A stretch of DNA of 64,000 nt, from assembly GCF_004168255.1 (NCBI RefSeq), contig NZ_SEWG01000006.1:62001-126000 (forward strand), in the 5' to 3' direction. Below are positions 1 through 9,232 of the stretch, piece by piece (positions within the stretch are counted from its first letter, which is position 1; every line of letters starts with the position of its first letter). The stretch comes from Mucilaginibacter terrigena (GTDB lineage: Bacteria > Bacteroidota > Bacteroidia > Sphingobacteriales > Sphingobacteriaceae). Below the pieces are notes generated by a model. It did not search any database, was not told where the DNA came from, and worked only from the letters and a program-made list of their open reading frames with translations. The translations under genes and the position numbers were made by a program.

Positions 1-167
1 ACCCCATAGGAGTTGGCGTGGTAATTGAGTGCAGGCACCTGTGCATGAGCATGCGGGGTGTACAAAAACAAAACTCGGTAACAACCACATCGGCTTTTAC
101 AGGCGAGTTTTTAAAAGGCCAGACACGAACAGAATTTTTAAACTTAATTTCTTCCAATTTGAGTTAA
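1..167 (+). CDS. folE: GTP cyclohydrolase I, C-terminal fragment (5' end outside window)
   Basis: An open frame enters from the left edge (first whole codon at 3-5) and ends at TAA 165-167. The 54 residues are the C-terminal part of GTP cyclohydrolase I, which makes dihydroneopterin triphosphate from GTP for folate or tetrahydrobiopterin synthesis. The diagnostic stretch is a zinc-ligand Cys in RHLCMSMRG followed by [15 protein letters not shown], both hallmarks of the family. The N-terminal majority is beyond the window. It lies 73 bp upstream of fabD in the same direction. Confidence 0.93.
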   Translation, partial: PIGVGVVIECRHLCMSMRGVQKQNSVTTTSAFTGEFLKGQTRTEFLNLISSNLS

Positions 168-179
168 GTGCGAAGAAGG

Positions 180-216
180 GAGTGAGGAGTGCGGCAACGC
201 TCTGATATCCTCGCTC
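180..216 (+). other. hairpin in the folE-fabD gap
   Basis: GAGTGAGGA (180-188) can pair with TCCTCGCTC (208-216) with one G-T wobble. No T-run follows, so it is not a convincing terminator. It may be a processing site or a degenerate intergenic repeat. Confidence 0.3.
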
Positions 217-240
217 CGTCAACTAATAAATATTACAATA

Positions 241-1125
241 ATGAAAGCATACATTTTTCCGGGACAGGGTGCCCAGTTCCCGGGTATGGGAAAAGACCTT
301 TACGAGCAAAGCGAACAGGCACGCGCATTATTTGAACAGGCTAACGAAATATTGGGTTTCAGCATTACCGATGTAATGTTTGACGGTACCGAGGATGACC
401 TGAAGCAAACCAATGTTACCCAGCCCGCCATATTCCTGCACTCGGTGATATTGGCTAAGGTTTTGGGTGATGATTTTAAGCCCGAAATGGTAGCCGGCCA
501 CTCGCTTGGCGAATTTTCGGCTTTAGTGGCAAGCGGCGCTTTATCTTTCGAAGATGGGCTGCGCCTGGTTGCCGCGCGTGCAAATGCCATGCAAAAGGCC
601 TGCGATATACAACCCGGTACTATGGCTGCTATTTTAGCGCTTGATGATTTTACCGTAGAAGATATTTGCCAGCGCTTAACAGATGTGGTTGTGCCTGCAA
701 ACTATAACTGCCCCGGCCAATTGGTAATATCAGGTACAGTTGCCGGTATTGATGCCGCCTGTATTAAAATGACCGAAGCCGGCGCAAAGCGCGCCTTAAA
801 GCTGAATGTTGGCGGGGCTTTCCACTCGCCGTTAATGGAAGCTGCCCGCGTTGAGCTGGAAGCAGCTATTATTAATACCGAATTTAAGGAGCCGGTTTGC
901 CCGGTTTATCAAAATATAGACGCCCACCCGTACACGGATATCGAGCATATAAAACACAACTTGATAGCCCAGTTAACTGGCCCGGTACGCTGGACACAAA
1001 CCGTTGAGCAAATGCTTAGGGATGGCGCTACATCGTTTACCGAAGTTGGGCCGGGTAAGGTACTGCAAGGCCTTGTAAAAAAGGTTGACCGCGAAGTGCC
1101 TGCAGCAAGCGCTGTAATACAATAA
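241..1125 (+). CDS. fabD: malonyl-CoA:ACP transacylase
   Basis: FabD moves malonate from CoA to acyl carrier protein, the entry step of type II fatty acid synthesis in the cytoplasm. The 294 residues match the usual FabD length. The N-terminal FPGQGAQ motif, the nucleophile Ser88 in GHSLGE and the catalytic His195 in GGAFHSPLM are all present. ATG 241 starts directly before the conserved FPGQG strand. It is not in a fab cluster here: folE lies upstream and a sensor kinase follows after a terminator, so it is probably transcribed alone or with folE. Confidence 0.96.
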   Translation: MKAYIFPGQGAQFPGMGKDLYEQSEQARALFEQANEILGFSITDVMFDGTEDDLKQTNVTQPAIFLHSVILAKVLGDDFKPEMVAGHSLGEFSALVASGALSFEDGLRLVAARANAMQKACDIQPGTMAAILALDDFTVEDICQRLTDVVVPANYNCPGQLVISGTVAGIDAACIKMTEAGAKRALKLNVGGAFHSPLMEAARVELEAAIINTEFKEPVCPVYQNIDAHPYTDIEHIKHNLIAQLTGPVRWTQTVEQMLRDGATSFTEVGPGKVLQGLVKKVDREVPAASAVIQ

Positions 1126-1130
1126 TTACA

Positions 1131-1160
1131 AAGCCATCTGTTTGCTAACGGATGGCTTTT
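1131..1160 (+). terminator. intrinsic terminator after fabD
   Basis: AAGCCATC (1131-1138) pairs with GATGGCTT (1151-1158), followed by a short T-rich tract. It separates fabD from the sensor kinase gene 34 bp further on. Confidence 0.7.
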
Positions 1161-1194
1161 ACTTTTACCAATTGAATTTGATAGATTTAACAGC

Positions 1195-4100
1195 TTGAGC
1201 ACCGCCGGAAAAATACGCGTATTACTGGTACTATTATTTGCCAGTTTGTTATTTACAGCAATTGTTGTTGAAAGTACTTATACGCCCGCAAATAACCTTA
1301 TCCAAACATCAAAGCTGTTAGAGAATAACCTGCACGGTAAGGAAAACTACGTTTATAGTGCCATTAAAAACAAGAAAGTTTTTAACGAAATAAAAAATCT
1401 GCGTAACACACCGGCCAAAGGGCTTAATTACATTGACGAGTACACCATAAAAAATGCCATTTGGATAGTGGTTTACAAAAATGGAGTGCCCGATTTTTGG
1501 AGCGGCGCAAAAATTATCCCTCAAAAAGTTTCGCGGATAAAAGAGGGGTGCTCCTTTACAAAGCAGCCTAACGGGTACTACGAAACTATCAAAAAAACCG
1601 AGGGTAATACATCGGTCGTATTTTTTATTCCTGTAAAAACAAATTACCCATTTACGAACGAATATCTTAAAAATATTTTTGCCAAGGACCTTACCATTGA
1701 CGACAATATAGCCATAGCCGATTTTACCGACAAGAGCGTTTACGCCGTACACGATGTTAATAACGTATACCTGTTTTCGTTAAAACTGGTAAAGGGGGTT
1801 AACCACCGCTTTTTTTATTTTGTTATAGGGTTTTGGCTTCTGGCTATTTTTACACTGTTTATACTGATAAACAATGTTGCCCGGTACCTTGTAAATAAAA
1901 GTTATGTATATGGGGGGCTGTTCTTGCTGGCGGGGTTTATCATACTTTTCAGGCTTTTAAACCTGCATTATGGCTGGCCATATTTTACGCAGCAATTATC
2001 ATTATTTAACCCCCAGCTGTATGCATCATCGCCAATTTTCAGGTCCCTGGGCGATTTTTGTATCAACATACTGGTTATGTGCTGGTTTGTTATTTTTACC
2101 TACATCCACCGCAATAAACTTGTTGTAAAGGTACCAGGCAAAATAATTAGCTACCTGGTGTTTGCCGGCTGTTTGGTATTGCTTATAACCACCTCAACCA
2201 ACCTGCTGCGTGTTTTTTACGGCCTTGTTATCAATTCAAAGATCAGTTTCGATGTAAACAACGTGCTTAACCTTTCGGGGTTTAGTTTGCTGGGGGTACT
2301 AATGCTTTGCTTTAGTTTCTTAATGTTTTTTTTATTGACCGAGATTATACTAACAATATGTTTTAAACTCGATATCCCTATAATGCAGCAAGCACTGTTA
2401 TTTGTTGCCGGCATTATAGTTACAACAGGCGTAGTAACTTATTATTGGGAGTTTAGCCTGTTTTATTTACTATGGATGGTATTGGTAATTATACGGGGGT
2501 ATGCCTTTCTTTATAACGACAGAAAATTTACCGCAACATCGTTTATCAGTACTGTGCTTATTTGTGCCATCATAGCATCTATTAAACTCAACCATTTCGA
2601 ATCGATAAAAGAGCATGAACTGCGGAAGGTTTTGATACAACGGCTTGAGGTGCCGGATGATGCTACAGCCGATGTGCTTTTCAAAAAGATAGAGAAGCAA
2701 ATAATTGTCGACCCAATACTTGTTGCTTATTACAAAAGCACCGATCATACTTCAGATTACCTGGAAACCCGGCTGCAAAAACTTTATTTTGACCGGTACC
2801 TTTCAAAATACGACTTTGAGGTACATGAATATGATACCACCGACCAGCCTATATCTGTAGATAAAAACTACAGCCTTGATGTGTTTAAAGACATGGTGGT
2901 GTACAGTTCGTTTAAAGTATCCGATTATTTTTACAGGCAAAACGAGTCGTTTGGTTTTCAAAGCTATTTTGCAATACTGCCCGTAATGGATGGCGCCCAA
3001 AAATTAGGCACCATAGTTATCGAACTAAAGTCAAAACCATTACTTGCAGCCGGCACCTTTCCCGACCTGCTGATCGATAAAGAAGTAAAAGGCAGTAACG
3101 ACGAATTCAAAAATTATTCGTTTGCTTTTTATACAGATAACACGCTGATAGGCCAAAGCGGGACCTATGTGTATCGTATTAAAAATAAGGAGTTTAAAGG
3201 CGAACTTAAAAAGTACACCGTTCAAACCACCAGGAGCTCGAAACCTGCTTTTTCTGAAAAGTTTACTACTTACAGCCATTTATTATATAAACCCAGTAAC
3301 CGCAACCTGATAGTGGTAAGCCAGGAGAATAATGTGCTTTTATCTAACATTACAGCCCTAACCTTTTTCTTTGTTGTTTTGCTGGCCTTTAATGCCATTA
3401 TATTATTAATAAGGGTGATATGGATCCGCGTAAAAATATTTAATGTAAGTAACAACCGCATCAGGTGGAGCTTTAAACTTACTTTCGACAGGATCCTGTA
3501 TAAAACGCGCATCCAGTTTTCTATGATCTTCGCGGTTGTTATAACGCTTGTTTTAGTGGGGATCATCACCTTTATATCTATAAGCGCTCAATATCAGGCC
3601 CAACAGGATAAGCTTATACGGTCAAAAATAATGCAGATAGCGGTAGCTTTTGAAACCGGGCCTATCAACAATTATATAAATACTATTACCGAAGATAGCA
3701 AGGTACGTTTTGATGACCTGGCCAACACTTACTCGGCCGACCTTGCACTATATGACCTTAACGGTAACTTATTAATTACCACCCAGCCCAAAATTTACGA
3801 TTACGGATTGCTATGTAAGCAAATGAACGGCCGTGCATTTATTGCTTTAAACGGCATGCAAAAATCCGAGGTGCTCAACGAGGAAAAAATAGGTTTATTA
3901 ACCTATAAAGCGGCCTATACCCCTCTCCGGAATATAAAGCACGAAACTGTTGCCTACCTGCAGCTGCCTTACTTTGCAAACGCAGCCGATTATACCGAGC
4001 GTATTGGATCGTTGCTAAACATCATGATAAATGTTTACGCGCTGGTGTTTATTGCTATTGGCTTGTTTGCGGTAATAATAGCCCGGCAAATAACCGCGCC

Positions 4101-4941
4101 GCTAAACTTTATACAATACAATTTAAGTAAAACCATTTACGGTAAAAAGAACGAGCCTATAAAATGGGAACGTAACGATGAAATTGGCGCGCTGGTAAAA
4201 GAGTATAATAACATGATAGCCGCGCTGGAAAACAGCGCCAATAAACTTGCACAGTCTGAACGTGAGACGGCCTGGCGCGAAATGGCCAAACAGGTTGCCC
4301 ACGAAATTAAAAACCCGCTTACGCCATTAAAACTGGGCTTGCAGCTACTTGATAAATCGTGGAAGGACAAAGACCCTAAGTTTGACCAAAAGTTTGAGCG
4401 CTTTAGCAAATCATTTGTGGAGCAGATAGAGAGCCTGTCGTCAATTGCGTCGGAGTTTTCGGCTTTTGCCAAAATGCCCGATACCCGCATAGAGCGTATG
4501 GATATTTTTGAGGTGTTTGGCCAGGCTGTTACCATTTTTAAACAAATGGATAATGTTAAGATAACCTTTCGCCCGCCCGGAACCCCATTTTTTGTAAGCG
4601 CCGACCGCGACCAGCTGCTGAGATGCTTTAATAACCTGCTAAAAAACGCGATAGAGGCTACCCCGCAGGATAAGGACTGCCTGATAAATATTGAATACCT
4701 GATCACCAATAAAAATATACTGCTTACCCTTAAGGATAATGGTAACGGCATACCCGAAGGGATGCGCGAAAAAATATTTGAACCAAACTTTACTACAAAA
4801 AGCTCGGGCACAGGCCTGGGGCTGGCCTTTGTTAAAAACTCTATTGAAAATGCCAGTGGTAAAGTATGGTTCGAAACCACTATTGACGTAGGTACAACCT
4901 TCTACTTAAGTTTCCCTGCGGATAACGAGCAAGCTGTATAA
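1195..4941 (+). CDS. large multi-pass NtrY-like sensor histidine kinase
   Basis: A 1248-residue membrane kinase. Visible order: N-terminal membrane segment (about 8-28), a periplasmic stretch, a cluster of hydrophobic helices (about 205-450), a second extracytoplasmic region, membrane segments near 720-750 and 780-800, another sensor loop, a last membrane helix, HAMP, HisKA and HATPase. The H-box QVAHEIKNPLTPLK has the phospho-acceptor His1036, typical of the NtrY branch. N-box NNLLKNAIEA, DNGNGIP and SSGTGLGL complete the ATPase. The start is TTG 1195. No response regulator adjoins it, so its partner and signal are unknown. It is far longer than E. coli-type kinases because of the polytopic sensor part. 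Confidence 0.88.
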   Translation: MSTAGKIRVLLVLLFASLLFTAIVVESTYTPANNLIQTSKLLENNLHGKENYVYSAIKNKKVFNEIKNLRNTPAKGLNYIDEYTIKNAIWIVVYKNGVPDFWSGAKIIPQKVSRIKEGCSFTKQPNGYYETIKKTEGNTSVVFFIPVKTNYPFTNEYLKNIFAKDLTIDDNIAIADFTDKSVYAVHDVNNVYLFSLKLVKGVNHRFFYFVIGFWLLAIFTLFILINNVARYLVNKSYVYGGLFLLAGFIILFRLLNLHYGWPYFTQQLSLFNPQLYASSPIFRSLGDFCINILVMCWFVIFTYIHRNKLVVKVPGKIISYLVFAGCLVLLITTSTNLLRVFYGLVINSKISFDVNNVLNLSGFSLLGVLMLCFSFLMFFLLTEIILTICFKLDIPIMQQALLFVAGIIVTTGVVTYYWEFSLFYLLWMVLVIIRGYAFLYNDRKFTATSFISTVLICAIIASIKLNHFESIKEHELRKVLIQRLEVPDDATADVLFKKIEKQIIVDPILVAYYKSTDHTSDYLETRLQKLYFDRYLSKYDFEVHEYDTTDQPISVDKNYSLDVFKDMVVYSSFKVSDYFYRQNESFGFQSYFAILPVMDGAQKLGTIVIELKSKPLLAAGTFPDLLIDKEVKGSNDEFKNYSFAFYTDNTLIGQSGTYVYRIKNKEFKGELKKYTVQTTRSSKPAFSEKFTTYSHLLYKPSNRNLIVVSQENNVLLSNITALTFFFVVLLAFNAIILLIRVIWIRVKIFNVSNNRIRWSFKLTFDRILYKTRIQFSMIFAVVITLVLVGIITFISISAQYQAQQDKLIRSKIMQIAVAFETGPINNYINTITEDSKVRFDDLANTYSADLALYDLNGNLLITTQPKIYDYGLLCKQMNGRAFIALNGMQKSEVLNEEKIGLLTYKAAYTPLRNIKHETVAYLQLPYFANAADYTERIGSLLNIMINVYALVFIAIGLFAVIIARQITAPLNFIQYNLSKTIYGKKNEPIKWERNDEIGALVKEYNNMIAALENSANKLAQSERETAWREMAKQVAHEIKNPLTPLKLGLQLLDKSWKDKDPKFDQKFERFSKSFVEQIESLSSIASEFSAFAKMPDTRIERMDIFEVFGQAVTIFKQMDNVKITFRPPGTPFFVSADRDQLLRCFNNLLKNAIEATPQDKDCLINIEYLITNKNILLTLKDNGNGIPEGMREKIFEPNFTTKSSGTGLGLAFVKNSIENASGKVWFETTIDVGTTFYLSFPADNEQAV

Positions 4942-4952
4942 CGTGTTGTATG

Positions 4953-5579
4953 TTAATTTAAATTATGGCGCTGGCCAGGCCTGAAAAGAGCGCGATCAGT
5001 CGCGCTTAATATCACCAGGGTAAAAAGGGCTAATATAATGCACATAGCAGCCCCAATGTTAGCAGTTAATATATTTGAACTTACGGTAGCTTTACCGCTT
5101 ATGATCAGTCTGTCGCTTTCACCTACCTGGATACGGATCAAATTATCAAGGTACTGAATTGTTGTATGAAACCCGGCCTCCCTTGATACCGAAAGGCCGG
5201 GCGTGGTGCTCCCGGCATCTTCCATTGATTTAAGCGCTTTTAACTGCACCCTGAATTTTTTCCACTGCAAGGCTTCTTCGGGGGTAAGCTGGGTGGCTTC
5301 GTACTTTTTTATAAGCTGTTCTATAGCCAGATAGTTAGCCTTGATCTTTTCAGCCCCGGTATTATTGGCAGCCAGTATTTTATTTTCATATAGGCGGTTG
5401 CTAATGTCGTGTACAAAGGTCGCGGGCATCAGCCGGTCTTTAAGTAAGCTCGTCAATGTTCTGTCAAGCTGCGCAACATCACTACGCCCGCCCCAGTTTA
5501 CCAATAAAAGGATAGTTGTTAAAGCCGTTAATACCAGCGCCGCCCTAACTTTATATTTTAGAGAATATGCCCACTTCAT
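4953..5579 (-). CDS. orphan four-helix-bundle sensor-domain membrane protein
   Basis: A 208-residue protein with a membrane helix at about 12-30, an extracytoplasmic helical region (about 35-160) resembling the 4HB_MCP ligand-binding bundle of chemoreceptors, and a second membrane helix at about 170-190. It stops about 15 residues after the second helix: there is no HAMP, kinase or methyl-accepting part. It converges on the histidine kinase gene with an 11-bp gap. The family assignment rests on architecture and is moderate. It might act as a sensory subunit for a separate signalling protein (inference). Confidence 0.65.
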   Translation of the reverse strand: MKWAYSLKYKVRAALVLTALTTILLLVNWGGRSDVAQLDRTLTSLLKDRLMPATFVHDISNRLYENKILAANNTGAEKIKANYLAIEQLIKKYEATQLTPEEALQWKKFRVQLKALKSMEDAGSTTPGLSVSREAGFHTTIQYLDNLIRIQVGESDRLIISGKATVSSNILTANIGAAMCIILALFTLVILSATDRALFRPGQRHNLN

Positions 5580-5610
5580 CGTCAGATAAATTTAGTTACC
5601 TAAGGTAGCT

Positions 5611-5646
5611 AAAAACAAAAGCCTTTCAAATTATCATCCGAAAGGC
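5611..5646 (-). terminator. terminator of the M16 protease gene
   Basis: On the minus strand GCCTTTC and GAAAGGC (plus positions 5621-5627 and 5640-5646) form a stem followed by a T-rich tract (complement of 5611-5620). It lies just downstream of the M16 stop codon. Confidence 0.75.
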
Positions 5647-5670
5647 CTTTGCGTGTGCAGTTTAGTATGC

Positions 5671-8532
5671 TTATTTTTTCTCCGGCATCAGTATAACCTT
5701 TGCCAGGTTGCTATTATTAAGATATTTATTAGCGGTTTCTTTGGTGCTTTGAACGGTGATCTGGTCCAGGTTTTTAACATGGCTTAATATCTCATCCGGG
5801 TTTAAGCCGTTTTGTGCTGTTGCTATCAGGTAACCCGACCACGAAATATTCTGTTTTAGCTGTACCTGGGTCGATCGTGCTTCTTCGGCAGCAAATTTTT
5901 CGATATCGGCAGGTAGCGCGCCTGTTTGTTTTATTTTATTTATTTCATCAAGCGTAGCGGCTACAAGTTTATCAACATTTGCGGCAGCGCAGGTAAATAC
6001 AATGGTAACGCTGTATCGGCCTTCGGGGTTTTTGCTGTACGATGCCCTTACCCCCGGTGCGTAAATGCCACTTTCCTGTTCGCGTAAACGCTCGATCAGC
6101 TTAATATTCAGCACTTCTTCCAACGCGTCCATTTGCAGGTTGTTAGCTTCGTTAAAAACGTAATCGCCGCTGTATATCATTTGCACGGTAGCTTTATCAA
6201 CAATGCCTTTATAAACGGTTTTGTTTATCTGGCCGGCAGCAGGGTGCATTTTTAAGTTTTTATACGTTTCCTTTTTGTTGGTAGCAGGCAGGGCGCCAAG
6301 GTAAGTTTCCAAAAATGGTTTGATCAACTCAGGGTTAAAATTGCCCACAATTACAAAAGTGAAACCGCTTGCATCGGCAAATCTGTCTTTGTAAAAATCA
6401 AATGCCTTATCCAGGTTAGCGCCGTTTAACCTTTCAACTGTGGTTGCGCCATAGCGGAAGTTATTATTGCTTAAAACAGCCGATAATGTATCCTGGTAAA
6501 CGCTTTGCGGATCAAGGCCCCTGTTAGCCAGCAAAGCTTTGGTCTGGTTCATGGTCCCTTTCCATATATCGGCATCTTTGCGTGGCTTTGTAAAGTAAAG
6601 ATATACCAATTGTAAAGCTGTTTCAAAATCGCGCGGGGACGAACTGCCCCTTATGCCCTGGCTTATCTCGTTTATATAGGGTGAAATATTTACATTTTTA
6701 TCTGCCAGCATTTTATCAAGCTGGCCCTGGTTAAACTCAGATATACCGCTGCTGCCAACAATTGTACCTGCAAAACTTGCCGATGTGTAATCATCATCGC
6801 TGGCAAGTGATGTGCCGCCAAAGCTGTAACCATTTATCAATATCTGGTCGTTTTTAAACTCGGTTGGTTTAAGTATTACTTTAACACCGTTGGCCAATGT
6901 TAATGATGTTGTGCCAATGGCGTCGTCTTTTGCCTCTGATAATACTTTTGAACCTTCGGGTTCTTTCTCCATTAATGGTTTGCTGGTAACGTTATCCACA
7001 TAAGCGGTAAGGTTGTTACCGGCTGTACCTATCCAGTTCAGGATCGTTTTTTCGTCGGGAAGTTTATCCTTGTCTTTTTCGGGGCCTTCAACTATAATTA
7101 CACGGTTTTGGTCGCTGATGAACTGACCTGCAAGAGCGTTCATTTCTGCAAGGGTTACCTTACTTATATTGTTTACATAAAAATTGTACTCAAAATCAAT
7201 CCCCGGGATGGCATCTCCTGATAAAAAGTTAAGCTGGTACTCCCTTACATAATTGGCCGAATTGGTTTTGTCCTTTTCGTAAAAAGCATTTTGAATACCC
7301 ACTAACGATGATTGTTTTGCCCGTTCAAGTTCGGTTAGCGTAAAACCAAATTTGCGCAGGCGCTCGGTTTCGGCAACAACAGCTTTTACCGCTGTTTCTA
7401 AACCATCGGGCTTGGAAACAACCACCGACGAAAATGCATCCTGTTTGCCAATAAGTGGCGCGTAACTGGTACGTGCGTATAAAAAAGGTGGCTCTGGTTT
7501 TTGCTGCAGTTCGGCAAGCCTTTGGTTAAGCATAAAATTAAACAGCGATGTACGCACGCTTTGCATATAGGTAGTAGTAGTTCGTACCACGATATGCGGG
7601 TGCTTAACTACAATTTGTGCAAGCGTGTACGGAAACTCCTTATCGGTAGCTATTTTAACAACTGTGCCGGGTGTTGGCGCAACTGTATAATCTGGACGTG
7701 GCTTTGGCGCCGCAGGGTTTTTTAGCCCCGAAAAGTTAGCCTTAATTAACGCTTCTACACGTTTCACATCAAAATCGCCAACGGCAATTACCGCCTGCAG
7801 GTTTGGCCTGTACCAATCGGCATAAAAGCTTTTTATAGTGGCCGGGGTAAAGTTTTTCAGGATCTCCTCTTTACCCACAGGCAAGCGCGACGCGTAACGC
7901 GAATTGTTTAACAATACGGGCAGGGTTTGCAGGCTTAAACGCTCTTGCGCGTTTTTGCCGCGCAGGCGGGCCTCTTCTAAAACAACACCACGTTCCTTAT
8001 CAATTTCGGCAGGGTCAAAGCTTACATAACCTGCCCAGTTAGCTAAAATGTCAAAGCCTTTTTCAAATACAGCAACGCTATCGGTAGGTAATGGCAATTG
8101 GTAAACGGTTTCGTCAAAAGATGTGTAAGCGTTTAGATCGGCGCCAAATTTCACACCCGATTTTTGCAGGTAATCTACCAATGCGTTCTTCGGGAAATCG
8201 CGTGTACCGTTAAAAGCCATGTGCTCGGTAAAGTGGGCAAGGCCCTGTTGCGCATCCGTTTCCAGGATAGAGCCAGCCTTGTTTACCAGGTACAGCTCGG
8301 CGCGGTTTTGCGGTTGCCCGTTATGGCGGATATAATAGGTTAGGCCATTTGGCAATTTACCGATCAATACGTCCTTATCAACCGGCAGCACATTTGCAGG
8401 CGCCACCGCTGCTGCAGCATTCGGTTTATTTTTAGGAGATGGGGTGGGTTTTCTTTTTACCTGTGCATTTGCGCTGCCGCAGGCTACTAAAAACGCCAGC
8501 GTAGCTACAGATAAAGTTTTGTTAAAGTTCAT
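5671..8532 (-). CDS. M16 family zinc metallopeptidase (pitrilysin/insulinase type)
   Basis: A 953-residue exported protease with two M16 halves in one chain. The inverted zinc motif HxxEH is intact at His100-Glu103-His104 (HFTEH), and the downstream glutamate-rich helix is in EIDKERGVVLEE (about 176-188). The second half (about 520-953) lacks a zinc motif, as is usual for the regulatory half. The N-terminus is a signal sequence with a Cys at residue 18, so it may be a lipoprotein or be cut at ANA-Q. A Pro/Lys/Ala-rich linker (about 25-50) precedes the catalytic domain. A peptidase of the periplasm or outer membrane is likely; the substrate is unknown. Confidence 0.92.
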   Translation of the reverse strand: MNFNKTLSVATLAFLVACGSANAQVKRKPTPSPKNKPNAAAAVAPANVLPVDKDVLIGKLPNGLTYYIRHNGQPQNRAELYLVNKAGSILETDAQQGLAHFTEHMAFNGTRDFPKNALVDYLQKSGVKFGADLNAYTSFDETVYQLPLPTDSVAVFEKGFDILANWAGYVSFDPAEIDKERGVVLEEARLRGKNAQERLSLQTLPVLLNNSRYASRLPVGKEEILKNFTPATIKSFYADWYRPNLQAVIAVGDFDVKRVEALIKANFSGLKNPAAPKPRPDYTVAPTPGTVVKIATDKEFPYTLAQIVVKHPHIVVRTTTTYMQSVRTSLFNFMLNQRLAELQQKPEPPFLYARTSYAPLIGKQDAFSSVVVSKPDGLETAVKAVVAETERLRKFGFTLTELERAKQSSLVGIQNAFYEKDKTNSANYVREYQLNFLSGDAIPGIDFEYNFYVNNISKVTLAEMNALAGQFISDQNRVIIVEGPEKDKDKLPDEKTILNWIGTAGNNLTAYVDNVTSKPLMEKEPEGSKVLSEAKDDAIGTTSLTLANGVKVILKPTEFKNDQILINGYSFGGTSLASDDDYTSASFAGTIVGSSGISEFNQGQLDKMLADKNVNISPYINEISQGIRGSSSPRDFETALQLVYLYFTKPRKDADIWKGTMNQTKALLANRGLDPQSVYQDTLSAVLSNNNFRYGATTVERLNGANLDKAFDFYKDRFADASGFTFVIVGNFNPELIKPFLETYLGALPATNKKETYKNLKMHPAAGQINKTVYKGIVDKATVQMIYSGDYVFNEANNLQMDALEEVLNIKLIERLREQESGIYAPGVRASYSKNPEGRYSVTIVFTCAAANVDKLVAATLDEINKIKQTGALPADIEKFAAEEARSTQVQLKQNISWSGYLIATAQNGLNPDEILSHVKNLDQITVQSTKETANKYLNNSNLAKVILMPEKK

Positions 8533-8592
8533 AGTTTAATTACAAGGAATATTTTACTAAGATGCTAAACGAATATCTTAGTTACAAATTGT

Positions 8593-9057
8593 TTATTTTT
8601 CGTTAAATGCTTCACGCATCATTTGTTGAAGTTCTACCTGGTGGCCCTGTACCGCCTGCTGGCCTAAAAGCGCGCTTTTTTGAAATAGTACAGGTTGCTT
8701 CTGATTCACCTTAATACCCAATGGCGTGCGATAAAAAACAGCGAGGTCCCTAAGTTCTTTTTCAGTGAATTCCTGTGCATATAGTGCGGCCATTTGGTCT
8801 TTCATTAAATCCCAGTTCATGTACTTGTTTATAAAGGAATTCATGATCTCGAGAAATTTTTGTTTTTTATCCTCGGGTACATTCGCACTGAGCTGTTTGA
8901 GCATAGCAGCCGTGGTTTCCTTAAACTGCATATCTGCGCCCGAGGCTACCAGTAACTCTTCTGCTGCCTTTAAATGTGATGGGGTAATATTGGGGATAGT
9001 TTGCGCTTTTACTGTTGCGCAGAATAGCAGGGCGATGATTAGGAATTTGTATTTCAT
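8593..9057 (-). CDS. DUF2059 family secreted protein
   Basis: A 154-residue protein with a clear Sec signal peptide ending near VKAQ (residue 19). The mature part is predicted helical and carries the DUF2059 pattern: a helix with AAEELLVASGAD, then FTEKELRDLAVFYRTPLGIK near 95-115. DUF2059 proteins are small periplasmic proteins without a settled biochemical role. It sits 60 bp upstream of the M16 protease gene in the same direction, so the two may be co-transcribed. Confidence 0.8.
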   Translation of the reverse strand: MKYKFLIIALLFCATVKAQTIPNITPSHLKAAEELLVASGADMQFKETTAAMLKQLSANVPEDKKQKFLEIMNSFINKYMNWDLMKDQMAALYAQEFTEKELRDLAVFYRTPLGIKVNQKQPVLFQKSALLGQQAVQGHQVELQQMMREAFNEK

Positions 9058-9073
9058 GATCTGATTTGTTTCG

Positions 9074-9214
9074 CGTTATTGCAAGGAGCGTATCGACGTG
9101 GCAATCTTCGACATGCTTGTCGCCGACTTTTCTATCGAAGATTATTAATAAGTTTTTTTTCTTTACAGAATTAATGAACTCCCTTAGGTCGGTTGTCTAC
9201 GCTGCGCAATAACG
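9074..9214. repeat. intergenic palindromic repeat, 'TTATTGC...GCAATAA' family
   Basis: The 175-bp gap between the DUF2059 gene and nagB is mostly one element bounded by CGTTATTGC (9074-9082) and GCAATAACG (9206-9214). Its left arm has the form TTATTGCAAGGAGCG, then TATCGACGTGGCAATCTT, resembling the GTCATTGCGAGGAGCG-type repeats common in Bacteroidota genomes. No coding capacity was seen. Confidence 0.65.
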
Positions 9215-9232
9215 GTAGTTAATGGGTTACTA

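Noticed and set aside
4137..4880. 247-codon minus-strand frame
   Set aside because: Antisense of the HAMP/kinase domains of the sensor kinase; no family features.
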